DNA of 6,393 nt, taken from positions 1 through 6,393 of the forward strand of contig DAOTYI010000174.1 in NCBI GenBank assembly GCA_034434895.1, read 5' to 3'. The translations under genes were made by a program, and so were the position numbers. How positions within the stretch are numbered: the stretch's first letter is position 1; each line of letters starts with the position of its first letter. Of this stretch, positions 1 through 4,647 are shown one piece after another. The stretch is from DAOTXL01 sp034434895 (GTDB taxonomy: Bacteria; Chloroflexota; Anaerolineae; JAAYZQ01). The notes beneath the pieces were generated by a model. It made no database searches. It was not told where the DNA came from and worked only from the letters and a program-made list of their open reading frames with translations.

Positions 1-269
1 GGGTTGGGGGATGGGGTGAGGTCCACCTTGACCGCCATTTACGTTCATGGAACATTGTCGAGCTGGCAGCCTGTCGGAGAGGCGAGTGGGAGTCAAGGTT
101 TTAGCCGGTTTCAGACAGAAACACACCTCTTTCACCGGCCAGAGCCACCGATAGCACTGCAAAGCGTTTTCACTGCCGGGCACGCAGAGACCGCCGGGGA
201 AACAGACCTGCCTGCCCTGTGCTCACCGGGCCAAACCCGCTCGCCGGACCACAGGCTGCTGGCCCATCG

Positions 270-289
270 GCGCGGGGTGTGACCCGCGC
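270..289 (+). other. GC-rich hairpin in the leader upstream of the DUF3467 gene
   Basis: GCGCGGG (270-276) pairs perfectly with CCCGCGC (283-289) around a six-base loop GTGTGA. A further G-T wobble (269/290) and a C-G pair (268/291) can extend the stem. No T-run follows on the + strand, so it is not a standard intrinsic terminator. If transcription begins upstream, the hairpin lies about 77 bases before the DUF3467 start codon and could be a leader structure. It may equally be chance in GC-rich DNA. Confidence 0.3.
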
Positions 290-356
290 TGCACATTCTG
301 AACAGTGTCTTGACCGGGCGTCGTTCGTCCCTGCCGATGAACGGCGCCCGGATTTC

Positions 357-361
357 GAGGT
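357..361 (+). promoter_or_regulatory. Ribosome binding site for the DUF3467 gene
   Basis: GAGGT lies five bases before ATG at 367. This decides the start. An in-frame ATG at 310 would add 19 residues that are not part of the family, and it has no comparable purine-rich site. The site is the clearest Shine-Dalgarno sequence in front of any gene in the window. Confidence 0.6.
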
Positions 362-366
362 TGACT

Positions 367-681
367 ATGAATCACCCCAAACAGCCACCGCAACGTTCAC
401 TGCAAATCGAACTGCCGGCCGAGCTGGAGGCGATCTATTCCAACTTTGCCCTGATTACCCACTCGCCGTCCGAGATGATCCTGGATTTCGCCCGCGTGCT
501 GCCGAATGTGCCCAAGGCCAAGGTCTATGCCCGCATCCTCATGACGCCGATGAACGCCAAACTGCTCCACCGGGCATTGGGTGAGAACCTGGCCAGATTT
601 GAAGAAACGTTCGGCGAGATCAAGACGCCCGACCAGGGTTTTGAACCCCACGCCGAGCGGATGGGCTTTGTGCGCGATTAG
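367..681 (+). CDS. DUF3467 domain-containing protein
   Basis: This is a 104-residue soluble protein with no signal peptide or membrane segment. Nearly all of it is a DUF3467 domain (about residues 11-86), recognised by three blocks typical of the family as I know it: SNFALITHSPSEMILDF at 25-41, PKAKVYARILMTPMNAK at 49-65 and FEETFGEI at 78-85. The length is normal for these small proteins. No biochemical function is established for the family, and the sequence shows no catalytic motif. The start at 367 is chosen because of GAGGT just upstream and because the domain starts soon after it. The gene ends 17 bases before der on the same strand, so the two are probably co-transcribed. The short basic, polar tail after residue 86 is variable and not informative. 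Confidence 0.85.
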   Translation: MNHPKQPPQRSLQIELPAELEAIYSNFALITHSPSEMILDFARVLPNVPKAKVYARILMTPMNAKLLHRALGENLARFEETFGEIKTPDQGFEPHAERMGFVRD

Positions 682-698
682 ACAGACAAACCCCGACA

Positions 699-2048
699 AT
701 GCGCAAGCCGATTGTTGCCCTGGTTGGACGGCCCAATGTGGGCAAGTCCACCCTGTTCAACCGCCTCATCGGTCAGCGACGGGCCATCGTCGAGGACACG
801 CCCGGCACCACCCGCGACCGGCTGTATGGCCAGGCCGAGTGGAACGGCGTGCCCTTTACTGTGGTGGACACCGGTGGCCTGGAGGTCGCCGATGGGGGGC
901 GCAGGCCGCTGGCCACCGGCTCGGCCGACTATGTGTCCGAGATCCGTCGGCAGGCCGAGGTGGCTATCGCCGAGGCGGATGTGATCGTCATGCTGGTGGA
1001 TGCGCTGGACGGCCTGACGCCGGCCGACAGAGAGGTGGCCGACGTGCTACGCCGGACCGACAAGTCGGTGTTGGTGGCTGTGAACAAGGCCGACAACGAA
1101 ATGCGCCGCCAGGCCGCTCTGGAATTCTATGCCCTGGGCCTGGGCGAGCCGTTCCCGCTCTCGGCCCTGCACGGCACCGGCACCGGCGATCTGTTGGACC
1201 AGATCGTCGCTTCCCTGCCGGTCGTCGAAGGGGGGGAGGAGCCGGAGGCGCTCAAGATCGCCATCGTGGGCCGGCCCAATGTCGGCAAGTCGTCGCTGCT
1301 CAACCGGCTGTTGGGACAGGAGCGGGCGATTGTCAGCCCCATCCCCGGCACCACCCGCGATACCCTCGACACCTATCTGACCTGGGAGGGGCAGCCGGTG
1401 CTGCTGATTGACACCGCCGGCATCCGCCGCCGGGGACGCATCGAGCGAGGGGTGGAAAAGTACAGCGTCCTGCGTGCCATGAAGGCCATCGCCCGCGCCG
1501 ACGTGGTCCTGCTGCTGCTCGACGCCCAGGAGCTGGTCACCGCCCAGGATGCCCACCTGGCCGGCTACATCCTGGAGGAGATGCGCAGCGTGATCGTGGT
1601 GGTGAACAAGTGGGACCTGATCGAAAAGGATGCCCATACCATGGAGGTCTACACCCGTCGCATCCGCGCCGACCTCAAGTTCCTGGACTATGTCCCGGTG
1701 CTCTATATCTCGGCCCTGACCGGCCAGCGGGTGCAGCAGCTCCTGCCACTGGCCTTTCAGGTCCACCAGGAGCGGCTGGTGCGCATCCCGACCGGGGAGT
1801 TGAACCGGCTGGTGGCAGAGGCCACCCTTCGCCATCCGCCCCCCCACAAAGGGGGACGGCAGCTCAAGGTCTACTATGCGACCCAGGCCGCTGTGGACCC
1901 GCCGACCTTTGTCTTTTTCGTCAACGATCCACGGCTGGTCCACTTTACCTACCGGCGCTTCCTGGAAAACCAGATCCGGCAGCGGTACGGCTATCTGGGC
2001 ACCCCGCTCAAGATGGTGTTCCGCCTGAACGAAAAGGACACGGCCTAG
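699..2048 (+). CDS. der: Ribosome biogenesis GTPase Der (EngA)
   Basis: Der is an essential GTPase that binds the 50S precursor in the cytoplasm and promotes late large-subunit assembly. At 449 residues this protein has the normal family length and the diagnostic layout of two tandem G domains plus a C-terminal KH-like domain. G domain 1: P-loop GRPNVGKST at 10-18, TPGTTRD at 34-40, DTGG at 57-60, NKAD at 129-132, SAL at 155-157. G domain 2: GRPNVGKSS at 191-199, IPGTTRD at 215-221, DTAG at 238-241, NKWD at 303-306, SAL at 338-340. The KH-like domain covers roughly 355-445 and includes RHPPPHKGG and KVYYATQ. All GTP-binding residues are present, so the protein should be active. The segment after DTGG in domain 1 (about 61-84) is several residues longer than in the Bacillus protein. 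The ATG at 699 gives the standard N-terminus, with the P-loop about ten residues in. No clear Shine-Dalgarno sequence precedes it, so translation may depend on coupling to the DUF3467 gene 17 bases upstream. No good terminator follows. Confidence 0.97.
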   Translation: MRKPIVALVGRPNVGKSTLFNRLIGQRRAIVEDTPGTTRDRLYGQAEWNGVPFTVVDTGGLEVADGGRRPLATGSADYVSEIRRQAEVAIAEADVIVMLVDALDGLTPADREVADVLRRTDKSVLVAVNKADNEMRRQAALEFYALGLGEPFPLSALHGTGTGDLLDQIVASLPVVEGGEEPEALKIAIVGRPNVGKSSLLNRLLGQERAIVSPIPGTTRDTLDTYLTWEGQPVLLIDTAGIRRRGRIERGVEKYSVLRAMKAIARADVVLLLLDAQELVTAQDAHLAGYILEEMRSVIVVVNKWDLIEKDAHTMEVYTRRIRADLKFLDYVPVLYISALTGQRVQQLLPLAFQVHQERLVRIPTGELNRLVAEATLRHPPPHKGGRQLKVYYATQAAVDPPTFVFFVNDPRLVHFTYRRFLENQIRQRYGYLGTPLKMVFRLNEKDTA

Positions 2049-2105
2049 GCACAGAGGCAGAGTCCAGGGTGGGTACGGGCGTATCTGTGTACCGCGCTTC
2101 CGATA

Positions 2106-2137
2106 CACCGCAGAGACGCAGAGAACGCGGGGGAGAC
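2106..2137 (+). repeat. CGCAGAG-type intergenic repeat, single arm
   Basis: The arm begins CACCGCAGAGACGCAGAG and continues AACGCGGGGGAGAC. It is a run of CGCAGAG units spaced eight to nine bases apart. The same opening recurs at 4554 (CACCGCAGAGGCGCAGAG) and, inverted, at 2319-2336. This copy has no partner arm immediately beside it. Its closest complement is the inverted copy about 200 bases downstream, which matches 17 of 18 bases. It lies 57 bases after the der stop codon. I recall similar sequences scattered between genes in several environmental bacterial phyla, but I know of no formal family name. Confidence 0.7.
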
Positions 2138-2152
2138 AGTGGAGGTCAGGCT

Positions 2153-2198
2153 GGAGTCGAGGCTTCAGCCGGCCTTTTCCGCCTGAAGGCTCCACTCC
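2153..2198. repeat. Long imperfect palindrome (REP-like hairpin)
   Basis: The arms are 2153-2172 and 2179-2198, with a six-base loop CCTTTT. Pairing runs GGAGT/ACTCC, GAG/CTC, CTTCAG/CTGAAG and CGG/CCG. This gives 17 base pairs interrupted by exactly three single, opposed mismatches: C-C at 2158/2193, G-G at 2162/2189 and C-C at 2169/2182. CTTCAG/CTGAAG palindromes of this sort resemble dispersed intergenic hairpins I associate with Chloroflexota genomes. That link is recollection, not something shown here. No T-run follows on either strand, so a role as intrinsic terminator is doubtful, though the hairpin could protect 3' ends of the der or PBP transcript. Confidence 0.65.
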
Positions 2199-2256
2199 CA
2201 TTTGATTGCCTGAGGCTCATGGGGCAGGCGTTACGCAGTGGACCTGGCAGGCTTCC

Positions 2257-2339
2257 CACAAAGGCACCAAGACACGAACAAGTCCTGTCATGGGGGCTTC
2301 GAGGAAAATCTCTGCGCCCTCTGTGTCTCTGCGGTGAAC
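2257..2339. repeat. Composite repeat: CACAAAGG arm plus inverted CGCAGAG arm
   Basis: The left part (2257-2281) is a run of about nine-base units, CACAAAGG / CACCAAGA / CACGAA. The right part (2309-2339) reads on the - strand as GTTCACCGCAGAGACAC followed by AGAGGGCGCAGAGA, so it is a CGCAGAG arm facing the other way. The two arms belong to different sequence versions and pair only poorly with each other. The right arm pairs much better with the arm at 2106-2123. The element ends 20 bases before the PBP stop codon. Confidence 0.6.
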
Positions 2340-2358
2340 AAATATCCCTCTGTTTCTC

Positions 2359-4482
2359 CTACGGTGTCGGCGTGGGGGTCGGTTGAATGCCAAAATAGGC
2401 TTCGACCACGCGGCGGAAGAGAGGAGCAGCGTAGGTCGAACCCTCGCCGCTGTGCTCGACAACGACGGCAATGGCGATCTCGGCCTTGTCGGCCGGCGCG
2501 TAGCCGGCAAACCAGGCATGGGGCTTTTGCTGGCCGCTTTCGGCGGTGCCCGTCTTGCCTGCCACCGCCAGGCTCAGCCCCTCGAACGCCTGATAGGCCG
2601 TGCCCTCCGGCGCTGATGTCACCCGGTACAGGCTATCCTGGATGACCGCCAGGGTCTCGGCGCTGACCGGGAGGTGGGCCACGGCCACCGGCCGAAAGGT
2701 CCATTCCGGGTTGGCCGGGTCGGCGGCGATCATCTCCACCACCTGGGGGCGGTAGAGGGTGCCACCATTGCCCACCGCCGCCAGCATCATCGCCACCTGC
2801 ACCGGCGTGACCAGCAGTTCCCCCTGGCCCACGGCCAGATTGACCCCGTCCCCTGGGGCCCAGCCCTCCCCTCTGGCCTGGAGCTTCCACGCCGGATCGG
2901 GCACCAGGCCGGCCTCCTCTTCAATTTCAAGGCCGGTGGGCGCCCCCAGGCCGAACTGTCGTGCATAGCCGGGCAGCAGGTCCGGGTTGATCCCGTTCAG
3001 CATCAGCCCCACCTGGTAAAAGGTGATGTCGCAAGAGACGGTCAGGGCCTTGCTCAGCGAGATGTTGCCATGCCCGCTCTTGAGCCAACAGCTCTTGGCC
3101 CATTCTGCCCCCAGGCCGGTCCAGGTGCCCTGGCAGAGGAAATTGCTGTTGGCCTTCAGGCCCCCGGCCTCCATGCCGGCCGCCATGGTGACGATCTTGA
3201 ACACGCTGCCGGGGGGATAAGTGCCCTGCGTCGCCCGGTTGACCAGGGGACGGCCCGGATCGGCCAGAAGGCTCTGCCATCGGGCCTGGCTGATGCCGGT
3301 GGCGAAGGGGTTGGGGTCAAAGAGGGGATAGGAAGCCAGGGCCAGCACCCGACCGGTCTGGGCCTCCAGGACGACGATGGCTCCCGGCTGCCGGCCGAGG
3401 ATGTCCTGCACCTTTTTCTGGAACTCGCGGTCGAAGGTGGTGTACAGGCTGCTGCTCTCCCGTGCCGGCCTGTCGGCCAGGACGGCCACCTGCCGGCCGG
3501 TGAGGGTGAGGATCTCCAGCCGCCCGCCCCGCCCACCGGCCAGGTAAGGCTCGCCCCACCGTTCCAGGCCGGCCTGGCCGACCATTTCATCGCCGCTGTA
3601 CCCCTGGGCCCGCCACCGGTCCACCTGTTCGCGGGGGATGGGGCCGACAAAGCCGACCACGTGCGGGGCGATGATCTCCGGGCGGTAGGAGCGGGTCCAC
3701 GCCTTGCGCAGGACCACCCCTGGCATGGCTTCGAGCGTCCCGGCATAGCGCTGCCCGGCCTCGACGCTGAGCTGGCCGAGGGGGACATACCAGTCAGGCC
3801 TGGCTCCGGCGTAGCGCGCCTGGAGGTCGGCCTGCGATTGGCCCAGAATGGTGCTCAGCAGGGCCAACAGCGCCGCCTCATCCTGGACCTGGCCGGGCAC
3901 CACCCCGACCTCCACCCGCTCCCCCTCGATGGCCAGGCCCAGGCCGTGGCGGTCGTAGATGTTGCCCCGCGATGGTGAGCGGGGCGTCAGCCGGACCAGG
4001 GTCTCGGCGCTCAACTGGGGGATGATCAGCGCCGGCGACCAGTCCACGCCCCACTCCCCCGCCTCAAAGGTGAGCGGCATCTGGTTTTGCACCTGAAAGT
4101 CGCCGACCAACGCTGTGTGAAAGGTAACGGCGAACGACACGTCGGCATGGGTGTCAGGCTGGTAGGCGGCCAGGAGGCGGGGTTCTACTCGCAGAATTGT
4201 GGCTTCGGCGACGACCTGGCGGTAGGTCTCGATGAACCGGTCTTCCGGCCAGCTTTCCTGGGCGTCGGCGGACAGCAGGCTGTACATGGCCGGGTAATCG
4301 TCGCGCTGCCAGGCCTGGAGGAAGGCAAAGGCCACCTCATCGGCAGGGGGCAGGCTGGGGGTCGGCGTGGGGGCAGGAGTTGGGCTGGGCTGCAAGACCG
4401 GCAGGCCGCAGCCGGCCACCAGCAGCAGCAGCAGCCCGAGCAGTATCGAACACAACCTGGAGACTCGCGCCCAATGCCTCAT
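2359..4482 (-). CDS. Lipid-anchored class B penicillin-binding protein with MecA-type N-terminal domain
   Basis: This is a D,D-transpeptidase that would cross-link peptidoglycan outside the membrane, and the target class of beta-lactams. It has 707 residues. Residues 1-25 form a lipoprotein signal peptide: basic start, five-leucine core, lipobox VAGC with Cys25. A Pro-Thr spacer (about 31-46) follows. Next is an NTF2-like domain like that of MecA/PBP2a (about 47-155), then the PBP dimerisation domain starting at RGNIYDRHG (172-180). The transpeptidase domain (about 365-695) has all three active-site motifs: SVFK at 426-429 with Ser426 as nucleophile, SCD at 483-485, KTGT at 643-646. SxD instead of SxN at the second motif is known in PBP2-type enzymes, so it should be active. 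It ends in PTPTPTP. An in-frame TGA lies two codons before ATG 4482, which excludes a longer protein. No Shine-Dalgarno sequence is visible before that ATG. It is on the same strand as the protease upstream, 165 bases away. It could serve elongation, division or sporulation-like wall synthesis; the sequence does not decide. Confidence 0.93.
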   Translation of the reverse strand: MRHWARVSRLCSILLGLLLLLVAGCGLPVLQPSPTPAPTPTPSLPPADEVAFAFLQAWQRDDYPAMYSLLSADAQESWPEDRFIETYRQVVAEATILRVEPRLLAAYQPDTHADVSFAVTFHTALVGDFQVQNQMPLTFEAGEWGVDWSPALIIPQLSAETLVRLTPRSPSRGNIYDRHGLGLAIEGERVEVGVVPGQVQDEAALLALLSTILGQSQADLQARYAGARPDWYVPLGQLSVEAGQRYAGTLEAMPGVVLRKAWTRSYRPEIIAPHVVGFVGPIPREQVDRWRAQGYSGDEMVGQAGLERWGEPYLAGGRGGRLEILTLTGRQVAVLADRPARESSSLYTTFDREFQKKVQDILGRQPGAIVVLEAQTGRVLALASYPLFDPNPFATGISQARWQSLLADPGRPLVNRATQGTYPPGSVFKIVTMAAGMEAGGLKANSNFLCQGTWTGLGAEWAKSCWLKSGHGNISLSKALTVSCDITFYQVGLMLNGINPDLLPGYARQFGLGAPTGLEIEEEAGLVPDPAWKLQARGEGWAPGDGVNLAVGQGELLVTPVQVAMMLAAVGNGGTLYRPQVVEMIAADPANPEWTFRPVAVAHLPVSAETLAVIQDSLYRVTSAPEGTAYQAFEGLSLAVAGKTGTAESGQQKPHAWFAGYAPADKAEIAIAVVVEHSGEGSTYAAPLFRRVVEAYFGIQPTPTPTP

Positions 4483-4553
4483 CGTTCAGGGGTCTGCTGT
4501 GCGATTCTGTGTAAAGGAGGTTCTCCGGCACGCTCCCAGGAGGGTGCTTAATT

Positions 4554-4621
4554 CACCGCAGAGGCGCAGAGAACACGGAGGAATCATAAAAAACTCGGCG
4601 GTCTCTGCGGCCTCTGCGGTG
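4554..4621. repeat. CGCAGAG-type inverted repeat between the protease and PBP genes
   Basis: The left arm 4554-4572 (CACCGCAGAGGCGCAGAGA) is complementary to the right arm 4602-4621 (TCTCTGCGGCCTCTGCGGTG) apart from one extra base, giving a 19-pair hairpin around a 29-base loop. It is the complete, two-armed version of the repeat seen at 2106 and 2319. It starts 27 bases beyond the protease stop codon and lies 71 bases before the PBP start codon, so it occupies most of the gap. It may stabilise or end the protease transcript. In the loop, on the - strand, a T-run leads into TATGAT (4588-4583), a good match to a -10 box, but no -35 box stands at the right distance. A PBP promoter here is therefore only a possibility. 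Confidence 0.75.
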
Positions 4622-4647
4622 CAGGCCGGGGCTTTTTCAGCAGCCTC

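Larger units (their letters stand above)
1..366. other. Upstream non-coding region of the DUF3467-der unit
   Basis: No reading frame here looks like a real protein. The longest open stretch (4-282, +) has an arbitrary composition rich in His, Arg, Ser and Pro, no recognisable motif, and no Shine-Dalgarno sequence before its ATG. The region probably carries the promoter and 5' leader for the genes at 367 and 699, but I see no convincing sigma-70 promoter. The best match, TTGACC at 28-33 with AACATT 17 bases later, has a poor -10. A GC-rich hairpin sits at 270-289. An isolated CGCAGAGAC at 183-191 resembles the core of the repeats found later in the window, but it is too short to call a copy. 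The region could also hold the 3' flank of an off-window gene. Confidence 0.55.
2049..2358. other. Repeat-filled intergenic region between convergent der and PBP genes
   Basis: These 310 bases separate the ends of two converging genes and contain no credible coding sequence. In order they hold a CGCAGAG repeat arm (2106-2137), a long imperfect hairpin (2153-2198), a stretch with nothing recognisable (2199-2256), and a composite repeat (2257-2339). None of the hairpins is followed by a proper T-run on either strand. If termination for der and the PBP gene happens here, it is either Rho-dependent or carried out by the atypical hairpins. Confidence 0.75.

Noticed and set aside
28..56. Possible sigma-70 promoter TTGACC-17-AACATT
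   Set aside because: The -10 matches only half of the consensus, and it is more than 300 bases from the first gene. Such matches are frequent by chance.
4..282. 92-residue open frame at the window start
   Set aside because: It has no Shine-Dalgarno sequence, recognisable motif or plausible composition. Nothing distinguishes it from chance.
581..1411. 276-residue + strand frame overlapping DUF3467 and der
   Set aside because: It overlaps two recognised genes in another frame, and its Arg/Gly/His-rich composition is typical of a shadow frame.
1834..1858. C-run/G-run palindrome within der as an inserted repeat
   Set aside because: It encodes RHPPPHKGGR, a normal conserved part of the Der KH-like domain, so the symmetry comes from Pro and Gly codons.
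1047..2201. 384-residue open frame on the - strand across der
   Set aside because: It lies antisense to the unambiguous der gene, its protein has no recognisable motif, and long antisense frames are expected in GC-rich genes.
2106..2339. CRISPR array
   Set aside because: The repeats are inverted pairs and short internal tandems, not direct repeats of constant length with unique spacers, and there are no cas genes.
2674..3978. 434-residue open frame on the + strand across the PBP gene
   Set aside because: It is the antisense shadow of the PBP gene, His/Gln/Gly-rich with no domain, while the PBP frame has all catalytic motifs.
4513..4522. Perfect-looking Shine-Dalgarno AAAGGAGGTT on the + strand
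   Set aside because: No + strand start codon lies at the right distance and no + strand gene follows. Both neighbouring genes are on the - strand.
4337..4531. 64-residue - strand frame overlapping the PBP start
   Set aside because: It runs in another frame through the PBP signal peptide and spacer region and its sequence has no features.
4620..4647. Intrinsic terminator for the protease gene using GGCT...AGCC near 4635
   Set aside because: The stem would be about four pairs and no T-run follows in the - strand direction.
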